From Calothrix parasitica NIES-267 (GTDB lineage: Bacteria; Cyanobacteriota; Cyanobacteriia; Cyanobacteriales; Nostocaceae): a stretch of DNA of 64,000 bases. The stretch is from the NCBI RefSeq assembly GCF_002368095.1, contig NZ_AP018227.1:3018598-3082597 (forward strand), read 5' to 3'. The notes beneath the pieces are model-generated. The model saw only the letters and a program-made list of their open reading frames with translations, had not been told where the DNA came from and searched no databases. Numbering within the stretch: the stretch's first letter is position 1; the number at the start of each line of letters is the position of its first letter. Positions 27,131 to 35,061 of the stretch are shown piece by piece. A program made the translations under genes and the position numbers.

Positions 27131-27300
27131 TTGACGCTCTCCCGGATAGAATCCGGGAAATTCTACCAGTTTAGACTAGATTAACTGGTATATCTTCAAA
27201 CAGTGTTAACTGTCTAGCCGAGTTCCCAGGCACCCGCCGTTTGCTCTCACGGGCACCCTTAAAAGTTTTTTCTTCAAAAAAAACTTTTAAGGGAACCCTA
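27131..27300 (-). ncRNA. Candidate omega-RNA region at the right end of the IS605 element
   Basis: TnpB enzymes use an RNA made from the 3' end of tnpB through the element right end, with the guide just outside. Here that region holds a perfect 16-bp stem CCCTTAAAAGTTTTTT (27256-27271 with 27278-27293) and the right-end hairpin (27138-27158). If the end is at 27131, the guide would be ATTCCTATTGTCCCATACTG, read on the minus strand from 27130. Placement is inferred from the family and not measured. Confidence 0.4.
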
Positions 27301-28718
27301 GGAGCGGCGCGTCTCCTCTTACCCTCTGTTGATTCAGCGGTAGGCATTTCAAACAGTCTAAGCTGTCTTGGTTCCCGAAAGTCCTCCGGTACCATTTTGA
27401 TTTTTATTTTGCAAGAAACAGGAAAGGAATGTATTTCAATCCCGCGTTTCTTTATATTTCGTGCTGCATTTATGTCCGCGTCGGCGTGGTATCCGCAGTT
27501 CGTGCAAATGAACTTTTCTTGACTTCTAGATGCTTTATCTTTATGTCCGCAACTGGAACAAATTTGTGAAGTAAATTTAGGATTAACACGCTCAAAAACC
27601 TTTCCTTGCTTTGCAGCTAAGTACTCGATTTTTTGAGTTAAAGAATACCAAGACGCATCAGATATACTGCGATTTAAACCGCGTTTTTTTGACTGACCAT
27701 TAGGTAGAAAGCGACCTTTTCTATTGCTGTCTTCTTTGGTAGAGCAGCGCTTTTTCATAGCTGAGATATTTAAGTCTTCAACTATGATTGCATCCGCTTT
27801 TTTGGTTAGCTCTCTAGCTAGTTTCCATTGAAAAGCTTCGCGTCTATGAGTTATTTTTTGATGCAATCTACTAACTTTTACTCGTGCTTTTTTGCGATTG
27901 TTAGAACGCTTCTTTTTGCGCGATAGAGAGCGCTGTCTAATTTTTAAAAGCTTACGAGTTCTCTTGTTAGTAGAATGTTTTGGATTGTTGTACTGGGAGC
28001 CATCAGAGCAATGTGCTAATTGAGTAATCCCCATATCCAAACCTGCAACTGTCTTAACTTCTTCCGCAGAAATCACAGGAAACGCAGGTACAGCTTTATC
28101 CTCTATCTTTAGAGTTATATATAATCCATCAGCCTTTAATCTTACGGTTGCTGATTTAATTTTGAAACCTTCAGGAATAGAGCGAGAATTAAAATATCCT
28201 ACCCAGCCTAACTTAGGAAGATAGACAACTTTATCAGTTAACTTAATACCAGCCGTAAAAGTTAATGATTTAAAATTGCTTTTATTTTTAAACTTTGGAT
28301 ACTTGCCACGCCCAGCAAAGAAATTATTGTACGCAATTTGCAACCTTTTAACGTTTTGTTGCAATACAGTCGAATCTATTCCTTTATACCAAGGACGTGT
28401 TTTTTTTAGGACTGGAAGATTCGTTATCTGTATCTCTTCAGCAGTTTTAAGCTTAATCTCGCCTGTTTTATTTTTAACTTTATAGACTTCTCCTGTATCA
28501 GAAGTAGCTGAATTAGATGATATTGGACAACTTAAAGGACAAGCCGCGCTTTTATTTCTTAAATTGCAGTATTCACCTTGTACAAACCTTGCTTGATAGG
28601 TTGCTTCCCTGTCGGCAAGGTTGTAATTGTAATTAGCTCTTAGCATATCAATCCAGCTAAGAACCTTTAAGGTCTGCTCCCTATTTGGTTTTAACTTGTA
28701 TCGATATCCTAAAAGCAT
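27171..28718 (-). CDS. tnpB: TnpB, RNA-guided endonuclease of the IS605 family
   Basis: The 515-residue protein has an N-terminal helix-turn-helix region and a split RuvC nuclease. Its acidic residues are in place: Asp228 (TVAGLDMGITQL), Glu314 (ADAIIVEDLNI) and Asp415 (ADADINAARNI). A four-cysteine zinc ribbon (CSSCGHKD, CTNCGYH; Cys387, 390, 405, 408) precedes the last. So it looks active. The length exceeds the usual 400 or so because of a basic tail of about 85 residues. Part of that tail repeats itself (RQLRLFEMP and RQLTLFEDIP), and it is encoded over a 16-bp inverted repeat. It lies divergent to tnpA. Confidence 0.95.
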   Translation of the reverse strand: MLLGYRYKLKPNREQTLKVLSWIDMLRANYNYNLADREATYQARFVQGEYCNLRNKSAACPLSCPISSNSATSDTGEVYKVKNKTGEIKLKTAEEIQITNLPVLKKTRPWYKGIDSTVLQQNVKRLQIAYNNFFAGRGKYPKFKNKSNFKSLTFTAGIKLTDKVVYLPKLGWVGYFNSRSIPEGFKIKSATVRLKADGLYITLKIEDKAVPAFPVISAEEVKTVAGLDMGITQLAHCSDGSQYNNPKHSTNKRTRKLLKIRQRSLSRKKKRSNNRKKARVKVSRLHQKITHRREAFQWKLARELTKKADAIIVEDLNISAMKKRCSTKEDSNRKGRFLPNGQSKKRGLNRSISDASWYSLTQKIEYLAAKQGKVFERVNPKFTSQICSSCGHKDKASRSQEKFICTNCGYHADADINAARNIKKRGIEIHSFPVSCKIKIKMVPEDFREPRQLRLFEMPTAESTEGKRRRAAPRVPLKVFFEEKTFKGARESKRRVPGNSARQLTLFEDIPVNLV

Positions 28719-28785
28719 TTATTGCGATATTTATTGTAGATGTGCTATTACTGTCTACGTAAATATAACGCATTAATCCGTAAAA

Positions 28786-29187
28786 ATGCAACAGTATAGA
28801 AGAAAAAATCATACCGTTTCAATGATTAATTTCCATCTTGTATGGATACCAAAACGCAGAAAACGAGTATTGGTAAGGGATGTAGAAAAAAGATTAAGAG
28901 AAATTATTTGGGATACCTGCAAAGAGAAAGACTGGCAGATTATCGCATTGGAAATTATGCCAGACCATGTTCATTTATTCGTTAATGTATTGCCTGATAT
29001 CGCAGCGCGTCAGGTTGCAGCACAAATTAAAGGTAAAAGTTCTAGGTATCTAAGAAAAGAATTTCCACATCTATTAAAATTACCTAGTTTATGGACTCAC
29101 TCGTATTTTGTTTCAACCGCTGGCAATGTTAGTAATGAGACTATTAGAAGATATATTGAAGAACAACGCCATCATGACGTAACTTAA
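28786..29187 (+). CDS. tnpA: TnpA, IS200/IS605-family HUH (Y1) transposase
   Basis: The 133-residue protein has the full Y1-transposase plan: the HUH motif in PDHVHLFV (His61, His63), the catalytic tyrosine in TIRRYIEEQ (Tyr123) and normal length. It cuts and rejoins single-stranded element ends. It is divergent from tnpB with 67 bp between start codons. All catalytic residues are present, so the element is probably active. Confidence 0.95.
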   Translation: MQQYRRKNHTVSMINFHLVWIPKRRKRVLVRDVEKRLREIIWDTCKEKDWQIIALEIMPDHVHLFVNVLPDIAARQVAAQIKGKSSRYLRKEFPHLLKLPSLWTHSYFVSTAGNVSNETIRRYIEEQRHHDVT

Positions 29188-29386
29188 AATTGACGGCACA
29201 TAAATGTGCTACCTCGTTCTACATCTCCCGCCTGAAGGCTGGGAGTGGCGGAACCTCGACCAGTTCTATAAATCTGAAAGCATTGCTATTGTTTGTAATG
29301 AATTGGGAATGAAAAATACTGCTAATTAACAGATTTAATTATTATCTGAGAAAAGTAAAATATTTAGTTGTATAGATGTGGAAATT

Positions 29387-29403
29387 ACGGTTGCTTTATT
29401 GTA
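29387..29403 (+). promoter_or_regulatory. 17-bp element shared by both caspase modules, copy 1
   Basis: ACGGTTGCTTTATTGTA lies 45 bp before the EACC1 start codon at 29449. The identical 17 bp occur before the second module (32537-32553), each followed by a similar AGTATC-containing stretch. Conservation between otherwise diverged leaders suggests a promoter or regulator site; the role is inferred. Confidence 0.5.
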
Positions 29404-29448
29404 ATATCAGTATCAAAAGACTTCTAAGTCAGAATCAGGGTTGCAGTT

Positions 29449-29850
29449 ATGGTCTCCATAGAAACATCAAATATTCAGCTTAATATTTCTCTGTCCGAAC
29501 TGGATTTAGATGAGGAAGAATTACAGTCAGAAGTAGAAAATTTGTTACCTCAGATTCAAGAGGTAGACGGGGTAGAAGAAGCGGGTTTAGTGGAAGTTTC
29601 AGAAGTACCCGAAAGTTCTAAATCTCTGACCGGTTATGTTTTGGGAATGTTAAAAACGGTTTTAATCGATAAAGCAGATATAAAAAATGTTTTTGTTTTT
29701 TTGCGCGACCGGTTTGGAAATAAACCAATCAAGCTGACTCTCAAAGCTCCTGACGGTAGGGAATTGGATTTAGAAGCTAGCAGTAGAGAAGAGTTTGAAT
29801 TTGCGATGCAACAAGCTCAAAATTTTCTCAACAATACTAAAAGTATTTAG
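29449..29850 (+). CDS. EACC1-like effector-associated small protein, copy 1
   Basis: The 133-residue protein has an N-terminal strand-turn region (IQLNISLSELDLDEEELQSE). A hydrophobic stretch follows (LTGYVLGMLKTVLIDKADIKN), then a beta-rich end (KPIKLTLKAPDGRELDLEAS). The pattern fits the effector-associated constant component EACC1 described in predicted NTP-dependent and caspase-linked conflict systems. I make this match from memory of the family. The gene ends 15 bp before the caspase gene, with GAAGGTG between as ribosome site, so the two are co-translated. A close paralogue sits before the second caspase. EACC1 is thought to connect the effector to a sensor or to the membrane. Confidence 0.75.
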   Translation: MVSIETSNIQLNISLSELDLDEEELQSEVENLLPQIQEVDGVEEAGLVEVSEVPESSKSLTGYVLGMLKTVLIDKADIKNVFVFLRDRFGNKPIKLTLKAPDGRELDLEASSREEFEFAMQQAQNFLNNTKSI

Positions 29851-29865
29851 GTTGAAGGTGTGTAA

Positions 29866-32004
29866 ATGGCGAAGGTAGCTTTACTGATTGGGGTTAGTGA
29901 ATATGAACCGGGATTGAACGCTTTACCCGCAGCGGTTCAAGATGTGGAAGCAATGCACCGTGTTTTGCATAACTCTGAAATGGGTGGTTTTGCGGATAAA
30001 GATATTACGGTTTTGAAAAATCCTCAACCACAGCAAGTCAGAAATGCAATCTATAATTTATTCTCTAATCGGAAACGGGATGACCTGGTATTATTTTATT
30101 TCTCCGGTCACGGAATAAAAGATGAGAAAGGAAAACTTTATTTATCAACCCGTGCTACGAGAAAGCAAAATGGTAAGTTAGTAAAACCTTCGTCTATCCC
30201 TGCATCGGTTCTGCATGAAAGTATTAATGATAGTCGTTCCCAGAGACAGGTGATTATTTTAGACTGCTGTTACAGTGGTGCGATCGCAACTGGGATGACT
30301 GCGAAAGATGACGGTAGTATCGACCTCCAGGAACATTTGGGTGGGAGGGGAAGAGCGATTCTAACTTCTTCAAGTTCTACACAATATTCTTTTGAGCAAG
30401 AAGGTTCGGAGCTTTCGATTTATACTCGTTATTTGGTGGAAGGTATTAATACCGGAGCAGCAGATACAGACGGTGACGGTCAGATAAGCATTGATGAACT
30501 GCACGAGTATGCTAGTGAAAAAGTACGGGAAACATCCCCAGCGATGACTCCTAAATTTTACCCGATGGAAGAGGGTTATAAAATTTTATTAGCGAAGTCC
30601 CATCAAGATGACCCCAAGTTACAATACCGTAAAGAAGTAGAACTGCGTGCAAAAGGAAATCGCGGTGCATTTTCTGTTTCTGGATTAAGAATTTTGGAAT
30701 TGAAGCGGAACGAATTAAAATTATCTCAAGAAGAAGCAAATATAATTCAAAATGAGGTACTCAAACCCTATAGAGAGTACGAACATAAATGTTATCAGTA
30801 CGAACAAAATCTGATTGAACAAGCAGAGAAACAATTTCCGTTTAATCGGATAATTGAGAAAGATATCAAAGACCTTCAGCGATATTTAGGGCTGAGAAAT
30901 GAAGATGTTGCTGATATTGAAGAACGGGTTTTAGCTTCAAAGCAAGAATTGATTAATAAGCAATTAAATAAACAGCAACCAGAGAAAGTTACTCAAAAAC
31001 TAGAAGTTCAAAATCAAGTAATTATAGAAGTAGATAAAGAATCTGTTAAAAATCAAACAGCATTACAGGTAAAAGAACCAGAAATAGAAGTTCCTGCATC
31101 CGAAACTGTTGATAAAAATTTAATTACCCGAATCTTCAAATCAAAGAGAAATGTAATAACAGGAATTATCGTCGTGACTGTATTCGGGGTTTTAGGATTT
31201 GGGATACTTAGTCCGAGAAATTATTTTGTAAGTAACATTAACTCAGATGGTACAAATGAAAATGAAAAAATAAATCAAAATCCACAGGTTAAATCAGTAT
31301 CTTACAATATAGAAACGATTTTAGATAAAGTTCCAGAAATCAAACATGCATCTCGTTTGAGAAAATTAAAACGTCGAATTGACCAAAAAATAAATCAAAA
31401 CTGGCAGAATCGTCAATCGATAAACCAAGATTTATCATATCGTGTAATTACAGCAGGAGATGGTGCAATTTTAAGTTACCTACCTCTAAATGAATCGGCT
31501 CAGAAATATATCAATCAAACACCAATTAACAAAATACTTTATCAGTCAAATAATCAAACAAAGATTACTAACGAACCAGTGGCTCAATTCCGGGTAAATT
31601 TTCTTAAAAGTGGGATTGTAAAAGTTAATCCTTGGATTGGATATATTTACAAAAATCCAGATTTACTCGGAACACAAATCACCGATGACAATCAAATTCA
31701 GAAACTAGAAAAAAAGCTTCAAGATAATATTCTGAAAAACTCAGAAGATACTGACATATATACAAGAAATTTAAAATATCGAATAGCAGTAACAGAAGAC
31801 GGTATTATTGCCGATTATGAACCATTAAATAATCATGCTTTTGATAACTTCCGTAAAACACCTTTACCAAAAATATTTTCGCAGATTCCGAAATCAGAGA
31901 TAGTGAATTCTATAAACGAAAAGCCTTTAGCTCATTATCAAATCAGATTTTTCCGAAATTCATCAAATCGTAGGTTGAAAATTGAACCTTGGCAGGGGTA
32001 TTGA
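29866..32004 (+). CDS. Orthocaspase with EF-hand loop, membrane helix and C-terminal tandem domain, copy 1
   Basis: The 712-residue protein has these parts in order. A caspase p20 domain (1-230) has the dyad His82 (FYFSGHGI) and Cys135 (ILDCCYSG). A canonical EF-hand loop DTDGDGQISIDE lies at 200-211. A helical segment (about 260-365) holds one YEHKCYQYEQNLIEQAEK...LGLRNEDVADIEERV repeat. One membrane helix (NVITGIIVVTVFGVLGFGIL) sits near 430. Two related C-terminal domains each end in PWIGY or PWQGY. The protease should cut after basic residues, as orthocaspases do, perhaps with Ca2+. It forms an operon with the EACC1-like gene. A self-killing or defence role is inferred. Confidence 0.88.
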   Translation: MAKVALLIGVSEYEPGLNALPAAVQDVEAMHRVLHNSEMGGFADKDITVLKNPQPQQVRNAIYNLFSNRKRDDLVLFYFSGHGIKDEKGKLYLSTRATRKQNGKLVKPSSIPASVLHESINDSRSQRQVIILDCCYSGAIATGMTAKDDGSIDLQEHLGGRGRAILTSSSSTQYSFEQEGSELSIYTRYLVEGINTGAADTDGDGQISIDELHEYASEKVRETSPAMTPKFYPMEEGYKILLAKSHQDDPKLQYRKEVELRAKGNRGAFSVSGLRILELKRNELKLSQEEANIIQNEVLKPYREYEHKCYQYEQNLIEQAEKQFPFNRIIEKDIKDLQRYLGLRNEDVADIEERVLASKQELINKQLNKQQPEKVTQKLEVQNQVIIEVDKESVKNQTALQVKEPEIEVPASETVDKNLITRIFKSKRNVITGIIVVTVFGVLGFGILSPRNYFVSNINSDGTNENEKINQNPQVKSVSYNIETILDKVPEIKHASRLRKLKRRIDQKINQNWQNRQSINQDLSYRVITAGDGAILSYLPLNESAQKYINQTPINKILYQSNNQTKITNEPVAQFRVNFLKSGIVKVNPWIGYIYKNPDLLGTQITDDNQIQKLEKKLQDNILKNSEDTDIYTRNLKYRIAVTEDGIIADYEPLNNHAFDNFRKTPLPKIFSQIPKSEIVNSINEKPLAHYQIRFFRNSSNRRLKIEPWQGY

Positions 32005-32039
32005 CGAGGAGTGAAGGATTGATTTTTTACTCGACTAAT

Positions 32040-32264
32040 GTTTTCAATATGAACTAGGAATAGGAACATTTCATTTAAATCTGGATTAGGTAAAGCGTCT
32101 GTAGAACCATCCAAACGACCTAAAGCTCTATCTGCTTGAGACAGAAGATTCCACATCTCCATATCCATATTTATTTCCGGTTTAGGAGGTAGTGAACTAG
32201 GTATAAAAGCTTTATATCCCCCTGCTTGCTGTACGTAACACCCTGCTCTATTTTTATCGACCAT
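32040..32264 (-). pseudogene. Fic-family protein, N-terminal fragment only
   Basis: The reading frame starts at the ATG at 32264 and reads AGCYVQQAGGYKAFIPSSLP, then LLSQADRALGRLDGSTDALP. These are the standard opening motifs of Fic-domain proteins (Fic_N). Homology fades after LPNPDL, near 32065. The open frame runs on to 31938 into the end of the caspase gene, but that tail is not Fic. The AMP-transferase core with HPFxxGNGR is absent, so it is a dead relic. It may mark the point where the second module inserted or duplicated. Confidence 0.8.
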
Positions 32265-32536
32265 TATTATCGAAATCGTTAATACTGAATAATTATTAAA
32301 GCTATATTATCAAAAACGATGCCTAATCGTTAATAAGAAATAATATTGTATTTATCATGGTATAATCATTCTTCTTTTTTGCTAAATTTCTCCGCTCAAG
32401 AAATATAATTTACTAAAATCAGATTTCTGCCATTTCTCAGAAAATTTCAAGCAAGCTGTGAACTGATAAATTTACAGATAAGTAATCAAAGCATTATTGA
32501 GTAAGAGTTGAAATTTTATATTAAACTGCGGATTTC

Positions 32537-32553
32537 ACGGTTGCTTTATTGTA
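32537..32553 (+). promoter_or_regulatory. 17-bp element shared by both caspase modules, copy 2
   Basis: ACGGTTGCTTTATTGTA is identical to 29387-29403 and lies 49 bp before the second EACC1 start codon. It is followed by TTAATAGTATCTAAG, similar to copy 1. Confidence 0.5.
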
Positions 32554-32602
32554 TTAATAGTATCTAAGCATCTATAATTCATAAAATTACTCCAGTTATC
32601 TA

Positions 32603-32998
32603 ATGATGACAACATCCGATATTCAACTGATTATTTCCCTTTCCGAACTGGGTTTAGACGACGAAGAATTACAAGCAGAAGTGGAAAATTTACTTCCGCA
32701 GATTAGAGAAGTAGACGGAGTAGAAGATGCGGTTCCGGTAGAAGTTGCAGAAGTACCCGAAAATTCTAAATCTCTCACTGGATACACTTTGGGAATGATA
32801 AAAACTTTTCTAATAGATAAAGTAAATCTGAAAAACGTTTTTGGCTTTTTACAAGACCGTTTTGGAAACAAACCAATTAAATTAGTAGTCAAAGCCCCCG
32901 ACGGTAGGGAATTGAATCTAGAAGCTAGTAGTAGAGAAGAGTTTGGATTCGCAATCAAACAAGCTGAAGATTTTCTCAACAATACCAAAAATATATAG
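32603..32998 (+). CDS. EACC1-like effector-associated small protein, copy 2
   Basis: The 131-residue protein is a close paralogue of the one at 29449. It shares the IQLIISLSELGLDDEELQAE start, SLTGYTLGMIKTFLIDKVNL middle and KPIKLVVKAPDGRELNLEAS end. The gene stops nine bases before the second caspase starts. Start is the ATG at 32603; a second ATG follows immediately. Adjacent EACC1-caspase pairs suggest one unit was duplicated. Confidence 0.75.
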   Translation: MMTTSDIQLIISLSELGLDDEELQAEVENLLPQIREVDGVEDAVPVEVAEVPENSKSLTGYTLGMIKTFLIDKVNLKNVFGFLQDRFGNKPIKLVVKAPDGRELNLEASSREEFGFAIKQAEDFLNNTKNI

Positions 32999-33007
32999 AA
33001 CAGTAAA

Positions 33008-34918
33008 ATGGCTAAAATAGCTTTACTGATTGGGGTGAGTGAATATCAACCGGGATTAAACCCCTTACCATCAGCCGTCCGAGATGTGGAAGCGATGCGA
33101 GAAGTGCTGGTAAATCCAGAAATGGGTGGTTTTACTGATAGCAATGTAACGGTATTAAAAAATCCCCAACCGCAAAATATTAGAAATGCTATTTACCATT
33201 TATTTGCTAATCGTCAAAGAGATGACTTAGTGTTATTTTACTTCTCCGGTCATGGAATTAAAGATGACAGGGGTAATCTGTATTTTTCAACCTGCGATAC
33301 CAGAAAGAATAATGGCAAGTTAGTAACACCTTCCGCTATCGCGGCTAGGACTTTACATGACAGTATTAATGATAGCCGTTCTCAAAGACAGATAATTATC
33401 TTAGACTGCTGTTTTAGTGGTGCGATCGCAACGGGGATGAGTGTCAAAGATGATGGTAGCGTCAACGTAGAAGAGCAGTTAGGTGGTAAAGGAAGAGCAA
33501 TTCTCACTTCTTCTACTTCTACTCAATATTCCTTCGAGCAACAAGATTCCGAACTTTCGATTTATACCCGCTATTTAGTAGAAGGTGTTAATACGGGTGC
33601 AGCAGATAAAGACGGGGATGGTCAGATAAGTATTGATGAGTTGCACGAGTATGCTAAAAGCAAGGTGCAAGAAGCATCACCAGCCATGACCCCCGAATTC
33701 TACCCAGTGAAGGAAGGACATAAGATTTTATTAGCAAAGTCGCCGAAGGATGACCCTAAGCTAGTATATCGTCAGGAAGTAGAAAGTCGTGCTCAAGAAA
33801 ATCAAGGCAATTTTTCGATTTTTGCATTGAGAATTTTAGAAGGAAAGCGTCAAGAATTAAATATATCTCCAGAAGAAGCAAATATAATTCAAGAAGAGGT
33901 TTTAAAGCCGTATAAAGAATACGAGCGCAAACTTTATGAGTACGAACAAGCTTTGATTGAAGCAGCGAAAAAACAATATCCATTTAGTGAAAGATTAAAA
34001 AAAGAGATAAAAGAATATCAGCAATATTTAGGTTTGAGGGATGAAGATATTGTCGCTATTGAAAAACGAGTTTTAGCTCCAAAACAAGCTCAATCCGAAC
34101 GACAACAGGAAGCAGAAAGATTAAAGACAGAGCAGATATTAGTAGAGTATCAAGAACAACTTCGACAGCAAAAAGAAGCTGAGAAGCGACGACAACAGGA
34201 ACAAGAAACTCAGCAAAGACTACAAAGACAACAAGAAGAACAAAAGAAAAATTCGCAAGAATATAAATATAAGATGCAGCGATATCAAGAGGAATTTTTC
34301 AAAGCAATTAAAATTAACGACCCACTCAATGAAATTTCTCGCAATCAACTCAAAGATTTTCAGAATTTTTTAAAACTTAATGATGAAGATGTAGCTCAGA
34401 TTGAAAAACCAATTCTAGATGAAAAAAAAATAGAGAAACAACAGAAATTACAAGAGCAAGAAGACCAAAAAAATTCGCGAGAATATAAATATAAAGTGCG
34501 ACGTTATAAAGAGGAATTTTTCAAAGCAGTTGAATTAAAATACCCACTAAATGACTTTGCTCGCAATCGACTTCAAAAGTTCCAACAGTTTTTAAGGCTT
34601 AGCGATGAAGATGTAGCTCATATTGAAGAAATAGTCTTAGAAGGGGTAGAAGAACAAGAAAAATTTCAGAGAAGACAAAGAGAAGAATATCAAAAAGCCA
34701 AAAATTATCCTTTGCATACTTCAACCAATCCAGCCCGAATTGAGTTATCTAGATTTATGACAATGTGCATTGGTTTTTGGATTTCTTTAGTGATTTCTTC
34801 GCCGATTGCGTTTTCTCTTAGTGAGAAGTTTCCAGAATTAAGAGGCTTTGCGACTTTGATTTGTATATTTGGAAGTGCTGTTTTAGGATGGTATCTTGCC
34901 TATAAATCTAACATATAA
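33008..34918 (+). CDS. Orthocaspase with EF-hand loop, helical repeats and two membrane helices, copy 2
   Basis: The 636-residue protein keeps the caspase core of copy 1 (FYFSGHGI; ILDCCFSG) and the EF-hand loop DKDGDGQISIDE. It then diverges. Three helical repeats of about 52 residues follow (ending LGLRDEDIVAIEKRVL, LKLNDEDVAQIEKPIL and LRLSDEDVAHIEEIVL), joined by a long Gln/Glu/Arg coiled coil. Two C-terminal membrane helices end the protein (MCIGFWISLVISSPIAFSLS; TLICIFGSAVLGWYLAY). So the two paralogues share the protease but differ in membrane tail. The expected target and trigger are unknown. Co-operonic with the EACC1-like gene. Confidence 0.88.
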   Translation: MAKIALLIGVSEYQPGLNPLPSAVRDVEAMREVLVNPEMGGFTDSNVTVLKNPQPQNIRNAIYHLFANRQRDDLVLFYFSGHGIKDDRGNLYFSTCDTRKNNGKLVTPSAIAARTLHDSINDSRSQRQIIILDCCFSGAIATGMSVKDDGSVNVEEQLGGKGRAILTSSTSTQYSFEQQDSELSIYTRYLVEGVNTGAADKDGDGQISIDELHEYAKSKVQEASPAMTPEFYPVKEGHKILLAKSPKDDPKLVYRQEVESRAQENQGNFSIFALRILEGKRQELNISPEEANIIQEEVLKPYKEYERKLYEYEQALIEAAKKQYPFSERLKKEIKEYQQYLGLRDEDIVAIEKRVLAPKQAQSERQQEAERLKTEQILVEYQEQLRQQKEAEKRRQQEQETQQRLQRQQEEQKKNSQEYKYKMQRYQEEFFKAIKINDPLNEISRNQLKDFQNFLKLNDEDVAQIEKPILDEKKIEKQQKLQEQEDQKNSREYKYKVRRYKEEFFKAVELKYPLNDFARNRLQKFQQFLRLSDEDVAHIEEIVLEGVEEQEKFQRRQREEYQKAKNYPLHTSTNPARIELSRFMTMCIGFWISLVISSPIAFSLSEKFPELRGFATLICIFGSAVLGWYLAYKSNI

Positions 34919-34947
34919 GCACTTAGGCAAAATTAATTGTACATTTT

Positions 34948-35020
34948 TCATTGCCAGTTGAACGAAGTGAAACGACGCAATCGCAATACTTTGGGATTGC
35001 TTCGCTATCGCTCGCAATGA
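34948..35020. repeat. TCATTGCGAG-family palindromic repeat, copy 2
   Basis: It starts TCATTGCCAGTTGAACGAAG and ends CGCTCGCAATGA, so the ends are inverted repeats of each other. It lies between the second caspase and the Uma2 gene, both ending here (convergent), and could fold as a strong hairpin. Confidence 0.75.
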
Positions 35021-35061
35021 CACAAATAATAAAGGCATAACCACTTAAGAGAACAATGCTT

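Larger units (their letters stand above)
27131..29270. mobile_element. IS605-type element with divergent tnpA and tnpB
   Basis: The element contains tnpB (minus) and tnpA (plus) back to back, both intact. The right end, beyond tnpB, has a hairpin TCCCGGATTCTATCCGGGA and then GAGCGTCAA; TCAA is a known right cleavage tetranucleotide in this family, placing the end near 27131. The left end, beyond tnpA, has an imperfect hairpin CTCCCGCCTGAAGGCTGGGAG (29225-29245); its outer limit (about 29270) is an estimate. Such elements transpose as single-stranded DNA without target duplication. Only one copy is in the window. Confidence 0.85.
32005..32602. other. Spacer between the two caspase modules
   Basis: These 598 bp contain a Fic N-terminal fragment on the minus strand (32040-32264) and the shared 17-bp upstream element (32537-32553). 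The rest is AT-rich with no gene or repeat that I could recognise. Confidence 0.6.

Noticed and set aside
31938-32039. Last third of the minus-strand frame as genuine Fic protein
   Set aside because: Similarity to Fic stops near LPNPDL; the rest overlaps the caspase gene and looks random.
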